Assembly: GCF_009696005.1 (NCBI RefSeq)
Contig: NZ_VUMV01000001.1
Span: 552,610-616,609 of the forward strand
Origin: Bilifractor porci
GTDB taxonomy: Bacteria > Bacillota > Clostridia > Lachnospirales > Lachnospiraceae
Direction of reading: 5' to 3'
DNA length: 64,000 bases
Positions 56,037 through 64,000 of the stretch are shown here, piece by piece. Under the pieces are notes generated by a model. That model saw only the letters and a program-made list of their open reading frames with translations. It ran no database searches and was not told the DNA's origin. How positions within the stretch are numbered: position 1 is the first letter of the stretch; the number at the start of each line of letters is the position of its first letter. A program made the translations under genes and the position numbers.

Positions 56037-57521
56037 TCATTCCACAATATTCGAAGCATATCTCAGTATTTTTTCCTGATTGAACTCAAATTTACTAAGT
56101 TCGCCAGTAATTCTGCCTTCAGAGAGAACTATCATTCGATCCGACATTTTCATAATTTCTTCCATCTCAGAAGAAATCATTATAATCGCCAGCCCCTGAT
56201 CAGTTAAGTGATTGATCAATTCATAAATTTCTTCCTTTGCGCCAACATCAATACCACGAGTCGGCTCATCTAAAATTAAAATTTTAGAATGGCTAGCCAA
56301 CCATTTAGCTACTGCAACCTTTTGTTGATTACCGCCAGATAAATTATTAACCAACTGATTAACGGAAGGTGTTTTTATCCTCAATGCATCTTTATATTGG
56401 CAAACATATTCGTCTTCTTTTTTTAAATCAATAAACCCAAAATGTGAGATACTTTTCAGGATTGGGAGTGTTATATTCCAACTAACAGGGAATTTGAGGA
56501 TGACTCCTAAATTTTTACGATCTTCTGACACATAAGCAATTCCATTACTGATGGCATCCTTGGGAGAATTAATCTCTACCTTTTGTCCATTTATATATAT
56601 ATCCCCGCCACTTTTCTTATCGGCTCCAAAAATTAATCTCGCTAATTCTGTCCGCCCAGCGCCAACTAAACCCGCTAATCCTAAAATTTCACCAGCCCTC
56701 ACATAAAATGAGCTAGGTTGGTTATCCTGTCCTTCCAAATCTTTAATCTCAAGAACTTTGTTTCCAAAATGCGGATTTCTCTGAGGATATTTTTCAGACA
56801 TTGTATGTCCAACCATATAGTAAATCATCTGGTCCTTATCGATTTCATTTACCCCACAATTTTTAACAACTTTCCCATCTCGCATAATTGTTACTGTATC
56901 GCAAACATGAAAAATCTCATCTAATCTGTGAGAAATATAAATGATAGATACCCCTTTTTCCTTTAGTGTTTTAATCAAGTCATAGAGAATCTCTACTTCA
57001 TTATCTGTTAATGGCGCCGTTGGTTCATCCATTATTAATAGTTTACATTTCTTTGCTAATGCTTTTGCGATTTCAACAAGCTGCATGTAAGCAACGCTTA
57101 AACTTCCTACAGGCACAAGAGGATCTATTTCAACATTAAAATTATCTAATACTTCTTTGCTTTTTTTTAGCAATGCTTTTGTGTCAATAAATATACCTTT
57201 ATTAATCCTTGTTCCCATAAATATATTTTCTTGTACAGAAAGGGAAGGCGCTAAGTTAAATTCCTGATAAATTGCTTCAATTCCAAGGTCTCCGGATAAT
57301 CTTGGAGTCATAAACGGATATTCCTTACCTTCAAAAATAATCTTCCCAGAATCAGGTTTACTTGCACCAGTTATAGTTTTTATCAGAGTAGATTTTCCTG
57401 CGCCATTTTCTCCTACAAGTGCATGCACCTCACCTTTTTTTATATTGATAGAAACATTGTCAAGAGCAATAACGCCAGGATAAGTTTTTGTTAAATCATG
57501 AATTTCAAGAATATTTCCCAT
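56037..57521 (-). CDS. Ribose-type sugar ABC transporter ATPase (RbsA/MglA-like)
   Basis: 494 residues with two ABC domains. First: GENGAGKSTLIK, LSVAYMQLVEIAKALA, LLIMDEPTAPLTDNE, IYISHRLDEIF. Second: GLVGAGRTELARLIFG, NLSGGNQQKVAVAKWLA, ILILDEPTRGIDVGA. This is the energising subunit; motifs are complete, in contrast to the paralogue at 58901. GAGGTAG precedes the ATG. The sugar cannot be read from sequence. Confidence 0.95.
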   Translation of the reverse strand: MGNILEIHDLTKTYPGVIALDNVSINIKKGEVHALVGENGAGKSTLIKTITGASKPDSGKIIFEGKEYPFMTPRLSGDLGIEAIYQEFNLAPSLSVQENIFMGTRINKGIFIDTKALLKKSKEVLDNFNVEIDPLVPVGSLSVAYMQLVEIAKALAKKCKLLIMDEPTAPLTDNEVEILYDLIKTLKEKGVSIIYISHRLDEIFHVCDTVTIMRDGKVVKNCGVNEIDKDQMIYYMVGHTMSEKYPQRNPHFGNKVLEIKDLEGQDNQPSSFYVRAGEILGLAGLVGAGRTELARLIFGADKKSGGDIYINGQKVEINSPKDAISNGIAYVSEDRKNLGVILKFPVSWNITLPILKSISHFGFIDLKKEDEYVCQYKDALRIKTPSVNQLVNNLSGGNQQKVAVAKWLASHSKILILDEPTRGIDVGAKEEIYELINHLTDQGLAIIMISSEMEEIMKMSDRMIVLSEGRITGELSKFEFNQEKILRYASNIVE

Positions 57522-57545
57522 TATACTACCTCATCCTTGATATAA

Positions 57546-57576
57546 TCAGTGGTACAGGATTTTCCTGTACCACTGA
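57546..57576 (-). promoter_or_regulatory. 14-bp perfect hairpin between binding-protein and ATPase genes
   Basis: TCAGTGGTACAGGA and TCCTGTACCACTGA pair perfectly around a 3-base loop, 14 bases after the binding-protein stop. No T-run follows, so it most likely protects the upstream mRNA from 3' decay or lowers read-through, giving more binding protein than ATPase. Confidence 0.8.
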
Positions 57577-57590
57577 ATCATACCTGTGTA

Positions 57591-58769
57591 TCACTGATTA
57601 TTTTCAATATACTCATCCACATTAGATATATCTACTTTTGTCAGCGGAAACAGGATTTCTCTGTTTTCAAGTTTCCCATTAATCGCAAGCGTACAAGCAG
57701 CATCCAGAAAATATTCATAATGCAAAAGCATATTTGTACTAACAGTAGCCTTAAAAGCTCCTCCTTCTTTAATAGCACTTAACGCTTCATCCACAGCATC
57801 TCCACCAAAGAAGCCAATCTTATCATTATTTGTAAGGCCTGCAGCCTTGAATGCCTGATACACACCGAGGACTCCAGAATCATTAATACCGACAACTACA
57901 TTAAGATCAGGATTAGATTGAACCCATGCATCACCTACATCAACACCTCCAGGTGTTTCTCCCGCTTTTGCACTGACTACTACTTTTGCATTTGGAGAAA
58001 TATCATTTAACGCATCTTCAATTCCTTGCTCTCTAACCACGAGGAATGGAAAATCTGGATATGTGCAGACACCAACCTTTACTTCTTCCGAGGGATCAAA
58101 AGTTTCATTTATCCATTCTGCAGCATTCTTGCCAATTGCATAACCATATTCATGATTATCAATTCCAACAAAGGCTGATGTTCCTTCAATATCAGTATCA
58201 TAAGAAATTACTCTTACCCCCTGTTTTTCAGCATTTAGTGCCGCATTTTTTAATGCATCAGCATTAGAAACATGAACGATAATAACATCTGTTCCAGATG
58301 ATGTAAAATTCTCAATAGCATCTATCTTATCTGAATCCTCAATACACTCCTGCGCTGTAAACTGAAAGCCTTTTTCATCTGCGTAAGCCTTCATTTTATC
58401 AACAAGTTTGGCAAAAAAAGGATTAGAAAGATCACTCACAACAAATGCAATCGAAATATCGCTAAGATCCGTACCTTCAGGTAACTGATCTTCTTTTGCA
58501 AGACCTGTTCCTGTATTTGCATCTGTGCTGCTACCAGTGGTCACCGACTCTGATATCACATTATCAAGCTTCGATGAAGAGGTGTCTGAAAGCTGTGCTT
58601 CTTCTCCGGGAGTTGATGCGGTTGTTGTTGCCGAAACTGTTGATGATTCTGCTGTACCGTTTTCAGATGCACTGCTCGCTACGGAGGTGCTACCGCCGCA
58701 TGCGCCTAGCCCAAGCGCCATGCCCAAAGATAAAATACTTATTACAATATTACGACCTATCCTATTCAT
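57591..58769 (-). CDS. Sugar-binding lipoprotein (RbsB-like)
   Basis: About 392 residues. Lipoprotein signal peptide NIVISILSLGMALGLGAC with lipobox Cys, then a ~75-residue Ser/Thr/Ala linker (STSVASSASENGTAESSTVS and on) and a periplasmic-binding type 1 domain (ISIAFVVSDLSNPFFAKLVDKMKAYADEKG, IIVHVSNADALKNAALNAEKQGVRVISYDTDI, GINDSGVLGVYQAFKAAG). First gene of the importer operon. Start ATG 58769 with AAAGGGGG ahead. Confidence 0.93.
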   Translation of the reverse strand: MNRIGRNIVISILSLGMALGLGACGGSTSVASSASENGTAESSTVSATTTASTPGEEAQLSDTSSSKLDNVISESVTTGSSTDANTGTGLAKEDQLPEGTDLSDISIAFVVSDLSNPFFAKLVDKMKAYADEKGFQFTAQECIEDSDKIDAIENFTSSGTDVIIVHVSNADALKNAALNAEKQGVRVISYDTDIEGTSAFVGIDNHEYGYAIGKNAAEWINETFDPSEEVKVGVCTYPDFPFLVVREQGIEDALNDISPNAKVVVSAKAGETPGGVDVGDAWVQSNPDLNVVVGINDSGVLGVYQAFKAAGLTNNDKIGFFGGDAVDEALSAIKEGGAFKATVSTNMLLHYEYFLDAACTLAINGKLENREILFPLTKVDISNVDEYIENNQ

Positions 58770-58823
58770 GATTTTCCCCCTTTCAAGATTCAAGATCGGT
58801 CTGTTATTAACTAATTAGTATAA

Positions 58824-58857
58824 TAAAAAAAACAGTCTCAGATTCCAATGAGACTGT
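58824..58857 (-). terminator. Terminator between signalling trio and importer operon
   Basis: Minus strand ACAGTCTCA / TGAGACTGT, 8-base loop, followed by eight T's, 43 bases after the 58901 stop. It separates the two transcription units. Confidence 0.92.
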
Positions 58858-58900
58858 CTTTCAAAAAAGTGTAATATTTTTAGATACCAAATAATACATT

Positions 58901-60337
58901 TTAATCTTCGTCTGTTTCAAGAATTTTTCTATGTCTGATAACTATAATCCGATTACATATCTTATTCAAACTGTTTTTTTCGGCACTTATAATTATTACC
59001 GCTATCTTCTTGTTTGTCATTGAACGAATCATAGTCATAAGCTGCTCTTGTTCATTTACATCCAACCCTAAAAATGGTTGAAAACAAAATAGAACCTTAA
59101 CACCCGCGATCATATAGCGTAAAAAAATTATTTTTATAGCATCATCCCGATCCAATTCCTCTCCGGTAATTGATCTACTATATTCCTTTATAAATCTTTT
59201 TCTTGTTTTTTCAGCGTAAGATTTGATACGAAAATTGAGAAACATCTTTAGAATTGAGCTTTTTTTCTCTGCCGCAATAGAAATATTTTCTACAATGGTC
59301 ATTTTGCCAAAAATTTGATTTCTATAGGTCTTTCCGTTTATAATACCTATTTTATTCTTAACAAGGTCGCTTTTTTTCTTGATTTTGATTGCCTTTCCGT
59401 TCATATATATGATACCACTATATTTTTGAACACCCAGCAATATATTCAACAATTCAGAACTAAAATTATTTGCCAAATCATATATTCCTAAAATCTCCCC
59501 TTCCATACACTCTAACTGAAATGGTGGAAGTTGTTTCGTGCAAACGTTTGTTATCTGTAAAATTTTCTTTCCTTTTAATGGATGCTCAAACACTTTCCTT
59601 GTATATGATTCCGTATCGTCAGACATAACATTCAATAATCTCTGTTCATCGTACTGATCTGAATACATTACGCAAGCCGTACAGCCATTTTTAATCACCA
59701 CAGTTTTATCAGCAACAGCATTAAATGCATCAGGATAACTATTAATCCATAAAACTGACATTCCTTGTTTCGCAATACTTTTCAACAGCTTCAACAAAAC
59801 CATGACATCTTTCTGAATGGCATTTTCCATAATATCATTTAAAATTAGCAACCGTGCATGTTTTATATAAGCTCTAATAATTTGAACAACTTTTATTTCT
59901 ATATCTGACAAATCAGACATCCGTGCTTTAGGAGAGATCATAATTCCAAATTTATTAAATATCTTTTCAGCTTCTAATTCCATAGTTTTTTTTGATACCA
60001 TTCTGCTAAGATAGTTAACATCTTCTAAAATAAACAAAGTTTCAGCTACTGTGTATTCACGTACAATCTCTGGCATTCTACTAATAACAAAAATACCTCC
60101 AGCTTTTTCAAAATAATCCTTAGCATAAAAGGTATCCACCGTATCACAAAACTTTATTTTTCCTCTTTTTAACGGAGTATCCTCCGTCAAAATCTCAAAA
60201 ATTGCATGTTTTCCACTACCTTCGGTTCCAATCAAACCTACCAGCTCACCTGACATTATATGTAGAAAAAAATCATGTATCGGATAATTCCCTCTATCTA
60301 TCGCAACATCCAACATCAACAGTGTATTTTTTCTCAT
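58901..60337 (-). CDS. Catalytically degenerate RbsA-like double ABC protein
   Basis: 478 residues with the length and two-domain layout of RbsA. First domain keeps K43 of the P-loop (GTEGSGKHA, but H44 replaces Ser/Thr); the Q-loop is lost (FVISRMPEIV), the signature reads LSDIEIKVVQI instead of LSGGQ, Walker B is LLILND (168 Asp, no Glu) and the switch His is gone (WINSYPD). Second domain: P-loop IYDLANNFSSE, signature ITGEELDRDD, Walker B VLFCFQPFLGLDV. So neither domain should hydrolyse ATP. Its ATG overlaps the kinase stop (ATGA), so it belongs to the two-component operon. A signalling role is inferred. Confidence 0.82.
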   Translation of the reverse strand: MRKNTLLMLDVAIDRGNYPIHDFFLHIMSGELVGLIGTEGSGKHAIFEILTEDTPLKRGKIKFCDTVDTFYAKDYFEKAGGIFVISRMPEIVREYTVAETLFILEDVNYLSRMVSKKTMELEAEKIFNKFGIMISPKARMSDLSDIEIKVVQIIRAYIKHARLLILNDIMENAIQKDVMVLLKLLKSIAKQGMSVLWINSYPDAFNAVADKTVVIKNGCTACVMYSDQYDEQRLLNVMSDDTESYTRKVFEHPLKGKKILQITNVCTKQLPPFQLECMEGEILGIYDLANNFSSELLNILLGVQKYSGIIYMNGKAIKIKKKSDLVKNKIGIINGKTYRNQIFGKMTIVENISIAAEKKSSILKMFLNFRIKSYAEKTRKRFIKEYSRSITGEELDRDDAIKIIFLRYMIAGVKVLFCFQPFLGLDVNEQEQLMTMIRSMTNKKIAVIIISAEKNSLNKICNRIIVIRHRKILETDED

Positions 60338-61386
60338 AGTTTTTCTAACTTCTCAAACTCAATTGGAAATGCCAAATGTATTTCTGTTCCAAATCCTAAA
60401 ACACTTGTGATCGCCATATATGCAGAATCCCCCCAATATAATTTCAACCGCTTATAAATATTCGCTAATGCAGTACCTGTATGCTCCGTTCTATTGCCAA
60501 AAGTTTGATCTGGAGCGGTTCCCCTGATATAATCCTTTAAATTCTGCAGTTTTTTGGGATCCATCCCAACCCCATCGTCAGAAACACTGATAAGCACATG
60601 GTTATCAACAGCTGAAATTCTAATAATCAAGGTTCCCTTTCCTACTTTCAATTCTAACCCATGATAAATTGAATTTTCAGCAATTGGCTGAATAATAAGC
60701 TTAGGTACAAAGCAATTCTCCAGCATTTCGCGTTCTCCATCTTGAAATACAATCTGAAAGTTCATCTTATCGCCAAATCTATACTTTTGGATAGTAAAAT
60801 AGCTTTGAATATTTTTTAATTCATCTTTTAGCAACACAAACGACTCTGTACGACTAATATTGTAGCGAAAATAGTTAGCAAAAGCATTTGTCATCTCGGC
60901 CACTTTCATATCCCCTTGGATAAGTGCTTGTCCACGAATAACTTCCAAAGTATTGTACAAAAAATGGGGATTCATCTGATCTTGAAGATTATTGATTTCT
61001 GCCGTCTTCATGAGGATTTCAGCATTTTTTTCTTTCATCAAAAGACTTTGTTTCTCATCAAAAAAATTATCAATCGCTTCATCTATATCTAAAAAATCAT
61101 CAAAACTGAATTTCTTATAATTTTTTTCTCCCCACAATGTTATCTTTTCCTGTACATGCAATACCACATGTATTAAGGGTTTATAAATACAGCGAATTAT
61201 AACAACACACATAGCGAGCAATAATAGAAGTATGCTGAGAAGCATAAAAGTTACTATGGATTGTGCATTTGTCACCTCACTATTTTCTATCATAATTCCT
61301 GTGAATATCACAATAAAATTTATTGCAATTAGTAATATAAAAATTTTTACCCAATCCATTGGAGTGTATCTCTTTAAATGTTTCAT
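60334..61386 (-). CDS. YesM-type sensor histidine kinase with minimal ectodomain
   Basis: 350 residues. Two membrane helices (about 12-33 and 43-68) separated by only ~10 residues (ENSEVTNAQS), then a linker, the His_kinase box with H141 (QMNPHFLYNTLEVIRG), N-box PIAENSIYHGL, G-box SDDGVGMDP and GTALANIYKRLKLYWG. YesM kinases normally carry a large extracellular dCache-like sensor between the helices, absent here. Overlaps the regulator and the ABC-like gene by 4 bases each. Confidence 0.92.
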   Translation of the reverse strand: MKHLKRYTPMDWVKIFILLIAINFIVIFTGIMIENSEVTNAQSIVTFMLLSILLLLLAMCVVIIRCIYKPLIHVVLHVQEKITLWGEKNYKKFSFDDFLDIDEAIDNFFDEKQSLLMKEKNAEILMKTAEINNLQDQMNPHFLYNTLEVIRGQALIQGDMKVAEMTNAFANYFRYNISRTESFVLLKDELKNIQSYFTIQKYRFGDKMNFQIVFQDGEREMLENCFVPKLIIQPIAENSIYHGLELKVGKGTLIIRISAVDNHVLISVSDDGVGMDPKKLQNLKDYIRGTAPDQTFGNRTEHTGTALANIYKRLKLYWGDSAYMAITSVLGFGTEIHLAFPIEFEKLEKL

Positions 61387-62990
61387 GAATATAACTTCCT
61401 ATATTCAGTGGGTTTCAACCCAACCTCTTTCAAAAAAAGTTTACTGAAGTATTTTGAATCATGGTATCCAACTGACACTGCAATAGCTGCTATTTTTTCT
61501 TTGGTTGTTGACAAATGCTCCTTTGCTTCTTCGATTCTGCACTTCATAATATAATCAGAGAAAGAAATTCCAAACTCTTTTTTAAACATAGAACTAAGAT
61601 ACGCCGGATTTAACTCTACAATATCAGCCACTTTATTTAAAGATATCTCCTCCCTAAAATGATGATCAATGTATTCCTTGGCTTCTCTAACCGGACGCAC
61701 AGTTTTCTGTTTTAATACAGACTGTACAAGCGGTATCAGCTCTCTAAATAATTTCTTTGTATCAATAATAAGTTTTAGCTCAGTTCTATCGTTTTCTGTT
61801 ATCACTTTCCAGTTATGCAAACACATTTCAATGGTATCTTCCAATATTTTAATATTGTCAATATAATTTTTCAGCTCTTCATAATATCTTATGCAAAGAT
61901 CGTATATCATGAGAGGGGAATAATTAGAATCTACAATTCTTATCCTTCCGATATCATCATCAATCATATACAGAATCTCTTCAAGATTTCCGGCCTCTAT
62001 TTTACTCTTCAAATTTTGAAAATGCTGTATCCCTAATATATCCTCTAACTTTCTGTATTCAAATTTATATTCAGAAAAATAAATAATACGTACATTCGTA
62101 AAACGCAACCTGTATTTTATTGCATCAATTGCGGTTTCCAGACAATTCCATGTTCTTGAAATGTTGTTTTCCTTAACTCCTACACCTATTGTAAGCATCA
62201 CCCCTTTAAAGCGCTTAATGTAATCCAAAACATCATTATAAAGCACTTCAATTGCATTAACAATTTCTTGCTCTCGCTCTTCTCGATAATTGATCAACAA
62301 TATTAAACCGGAACTCATTTCCGTCTTAATATATTCATCGCAGTGATTACCAAAATTATCAATATAATCCATAACTTGTGTCAGAATAAAAGAAATATCA
62401 ATTTGTTCTGGATCAGTAGTATCTATTTTTATAAACACGCCCTGAAAAACGCCTTCAGTGAATTGTGTTTCATATTTCTGATTTATCCTGTATAAGTTCC
62501 CAGAATCTGACTCTTTTTTCTTATTACCTGCAAAAAAATTTGATATTAAAAAATGTTCTTTAACTTTACTTCTTATTTCAGTATATTTTCCAGAAATTAT
62601 GCTAGTCCTTCTCTCGGAACTAATCTCTTCATTTACCTTTTGAACAGCCTTCTCCAGTTCATCTTTATCTAATGGTTTTAAAAGATAATATTTCACCCCA
62701 TATTTCATTGCGCCTTGTGCATATTCAAATTGACGAAAACCGCTTATCATAATAAATTTCACGTTTAAGCCAGCTTCTGCAACTTCTTTTATTATTTGTA
62801 TACCATCTAATCCAGGCATACGAATATCACTTATTACCAAATCTGGTATTTTTTCTTTTATGCAGTTTAAAGCATCAATACCAGTGTTTACAGCACCAAT
62901 GCATCTAAAGCCTAATTTTTCCCAGTCTACTATTTTCTCTATCATAGAACAGATAATCTTTTCATCATCAGCTATTAAGAAGGTAAACAA
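61383..62990 (-). CDS. YesN-type response regulator (receiver + AraC)
   Basis: 535 residues. Receiver domain with phospho-acceptor D55 (LVISDIRMPG), KPLDKDEL; a ~300-residue middle region; AraC-type double helix-turn-helix at the end (ISLNKVADIVELNPAYLSSMFKKEFGISFSDYIMKCRIEEA, IAAIAVSVGYHDSKYFSKLF). Probably activates the importer operon. The start is TTG 62990 with GGAGG seven bases ahead; the nearby ATG is out of frame. A TATAAT lies at 63038-63043 on the minus strand as the likely -10. Confidence 0.93.
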   Translation of the reverse strand: MFTFLIADDEKIICSMIEKIVDWEKLGFRCIGAVNTGIDALNCIKEKIPDLVISDIRMPGLDGIQIIKEVAEAGLNVKFIMISGFRQFEYAQGAMKYGVKYYLLKPLDKDELEKAVQKVNEEISSERRTSIISGKYTEIRSKVKEHFLISNFFAGNKKKESDSGNLYRINQKYETQFTEGVFQGVFIKIDTTDPEQIDISFILTQVMDYIDNFGNHCDEYIKTEMSSGLILLINYREEREQEIVNAIEVLYNDVLDYIKRFKGVMLTIGVGVKENNISRTWNCLETAIDAIKYRLRFTNVRIIYFSEYKFEYRKLEDILGIQHFQNLKSKIEAGNLEEILYMIDDDIGRIRIVDSNYSPLMIYDLCIRYYEELKNYIDNIKILEDTIEMCLHNWKVITENDRTELKLIIDTKKLFRELIPLVQSVLKQKTVRPVREAKEYIDHHFREEISLNKVADIVELNPAYLSSMFKKEFGISFSDYIMKCRIEEAKEHLSTTKEKIAAIAVSVGYHDSKYFSKLFLKEVGLKPTEYRKLYS

Positions 62991-63214
62991 TCCATTTCCT
63001 CCATTTTAAAGAGTAAAAGACACTAGAGTTCTCAACCATTATACTATTTTTTATAATAAGTTTCATTTCCAAGTAGCATATAGTTTGATTATGCGCATTC
63101 TTTATTTTTTATTTTGTGAGAATAATTTGTAAACAAATAAGCTATAGCACTATCATTAAATATGCTATGCTAAAAGAAGATACGCTTTATAGTAATGAAA
63201 AAGGAGTGAGATAT

Positions 63215-63406
63215 ATGTTGAATAAAACATCATCAAGCGAATGTGAAAGCTGCGCCTACTATCTCTATGATGACGAATACGAAGAACAGTACTGTGATAT
63301 CGACATGGAAGAAGATGATGCCTGCCGGCTGATGGAGCACCCGGAATCCCATTGTCCTTATTATCGGAACAATGATGAATATGCAGTCGTCCGACACCAG
63401 ATGTAG
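63215..63406 (+). CDS. Small cysteine-rich protein, DUF6472-like
   Basis: 63 residues. Cysteines at SECESCAYY, QYCDID, DACRL and SHCPYYR, with many acidic residues and the ending NNDEYAVVRHQM; the pattern is that of a small conserved Clostridia protein I recall as DUF6472, perhaps a metal-binding domain. AAAGGAGTGAG before the ATG at 63215 supports translation and sets the start. Function unknown. Confidence 0.6.
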   Translation: MLNKTSSSECESCAYYLYDDEYEEQYCDIDMEEDDACRLMEHPESHCPYYRNNDEYAVVRHQM

Positions 63407-63512
63407 TTCAGGCCTAAAACGAGATTCCAGACAGTTTATTCCCCAACTTTCCGCATGGAAGAAATCGTTGAATTTTTGATGTTGATTTTATATTTATCCT
63501 ATAAAGAAGAAA

Positions 63513-63532
63513 CCCGGCTCATAAGAACCGGG
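63513..63532 (-). terminator. Second terminator of the rRNA/tRNA operon
   Basis: Minus strand CCCGGTTC-TTAT-GAGCCGGG then TTTCTTCTTT. It may back up the terminator at 63623. Confidence 0.55.
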
Positions 63533-63622
63533 CACCTCACTGTTTCCAGCTATATAAAGGCCTCGAGATTATGTCGATGCCGGAAACAATCTATAGTCAT
63601 TCTTTCATTTTTATAAAAATGC

Positions 63623-63644
63623 AAAAGCAGGAGAATTCCCCTGC
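63623..63644 (-). terminator. Terminator after tRNA-Asn
   Basis: Minus strand GCAGGGG-AATT-CTCCTGC followed by TTTT, 13 bases after the tRNA 3' end. Confidence 0.8.
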
Positions 63645-63657
63645 TGCTCTTAAAAAA

Positions 63658-63729
63658 CTCCCCGAGTTGGGCTCGAACCAACAACCCTTCGGTTAACAGC
63701 CGAATGCTCTACCATTGAGCTATCGAGGA
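63658..63729 (-). tRNA. tRNA-Asn (anticodon GTT)
   Basis: 72 bases on the minus strand. Acceptor TCCTCGA pairs with TCGGGGA, discriminator G; D-arm AGCTCAATGGTAGAGC; anticodon loop CTGTTAA; T-arm GTTGGTTCGAGCCCAAC. The CCA end is not encoded. It lies 166 bases after the 23S rRNA end in the same direction. Confidence 0.96.
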
Positions 63730-63895
63730 TTATTCCGCGCTTCCGTTTCCCTTCCGCGCTCCCGGTACTTCCTGCGGCCTTCCGGCCGTCTTCCGTACCT
63801 TCAAAACTGCATATACTCTTTCCAAACATCCCGCAATTCCATGAACCGCTCCACGCCTCCGCCTCGCTTCTTCTGCTCCGCTTCCGCGCTTCCCT
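63730..63895 (-). other. Spacer between 23S rRNA and tRNA-Asn, no 5S gene seen
   Basis: Purine-rich on the minus strand. I looked for 5S rRNA and found no matching segment. It contains TATGCAGTTTTGAAGG, a motif common at rRNA operon spacers of Firmicutes, here in the minus-strand sense. Confidence 0.6.
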
Positions 63896-64000
63896 GATCT
63901 AGCCCTCGACCGATTAGTAACAGTCAGCTCCATGCATTGCTGCACTTCCACCTCTGCCCTATCTACCTCGTCGTCTTCAAGGGGTCTTACTTCTTTCGAA
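63896..64000 (-). rRNA. 23S rRNA, 3' end (partial)
   Basis: Minus strand text GACGACGAGGTAGATAGGGC and GGAGCTGACTGTTACTAATC followed by GGTCGAGGGCT matches the conserved last ~100 bases of 23S rRNA. The gene continues past the right edge; the mature 3' end is placed only approximately. Confidence 0.93.

Noticed and set aside
52000..63700. Integrative element using tRNA-Asn as attachment site
   Set aside because: No integrase and no second copy of the tRNA 3' end were seen at the left border, so only a composition anomaly is claimed.
63730..63895. 5S rRNA gene in the 23S-tRNA spacer
   Set aside because: No segment resembling the conserved 5S loops could be found by eye.

Overview
The window looks like chromosomal DNA of an anaerobic, low-to-moderate GC Firmicute, most likely a member of the Lachnospiraceae (Clostridia). 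This rests on the gene families present (PadR-HAAS-DUF4097 module, type 2 ArgC, split transketolase, ECF transporter parts, a long Clostridia-type SRP RNA, YesMN-type two-component system), on strong AGGAGG ribosome-binding sites and on TTG/GTG starts backed by such sites. No species can be named from the sequence alone. Most genes lie on the minus strand, pointing away from the rRNA operon at the right edge.

Layout. 1-6 kb: 5'-truncated HipA-type kinase (+), MscS channel, then a minus-strand peptide unit (OPT transporter, PqqD-like protein, PepD dipeptidase). 6.2-8.5 kb: plus-strand PadR regulator, HAAS membrane protein and DUF4097 protein behind a promoter full of repeated operator-like sites. 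8.5-13 kb: ECF S component with a uridine-kinase-like P-loop kinase, a Phd/ParE toxin-antitoxin pair, RlmD and a small membrane protein. 12.9-19.4 kb: argC-alsT-murI, mgtE, malic enzyme. 19.5-25 kb: two tandem HypB paralogues, a FadR-type regulator, HypA and a 924-residue multi-domain iron-sulfur/GltD-type oxidoreductase; the promoter carries two FadR-type operators exactly 100 bp apart. 25-26.8 kb: a frameshifted AgrC-like kinase remnant abutting a 175-bp tandem repeat that has copied the tail and terminator of rpsI. 26.8-36.9 kb: rplM-rpsI, truA, EcfT, a fused EcfA1-EcfA2, EngB, Lon, ClpX, ClpP. 37-47 kb: trigger factor, DUF5711-like protein, split transketolase with transaldolase, RecR, YbaB, DnaX, PfkA. 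47.3-51.9 kb: SRP RNA (+), HAD phosphatase fusion, DJ-1/VOC fusion, ProC, PflX-like radical SAM protein.

52-63 kb is visibly more AT-rich and carries a sugar regulon: polyol/hexuronate dehydrogenase, HSL-type esterase, and a ribose-type ABC importer (binding protein, double ATPase, permease). Upstream, a translationally coupled trio encodes a YesN-type response regulator, a YesM-type kinase with almost no extracellular domain, and an RbsA paralogue whose two nucleotide-binding domains both have lost their catalytic motifs. I consider this trio the best candidate for an undescribed signalling device: a dead ABC ATPase as intermediary between a sugar importer and a kinase. The window ends with a small cysteine-rich protein gene, tRNA-Asn and the 3' end of 23S rRNA, with no 5S gene between the last two.

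A recurring pattern is imperfect or near-perfect tandem duplication in spacers (26.4, 32.3, 36.2 and 44.2 kb) and inside one gene (EcfA linker at 30.5 kb). All product calls come from reading translated sequence and motif recognition; no database search was run.
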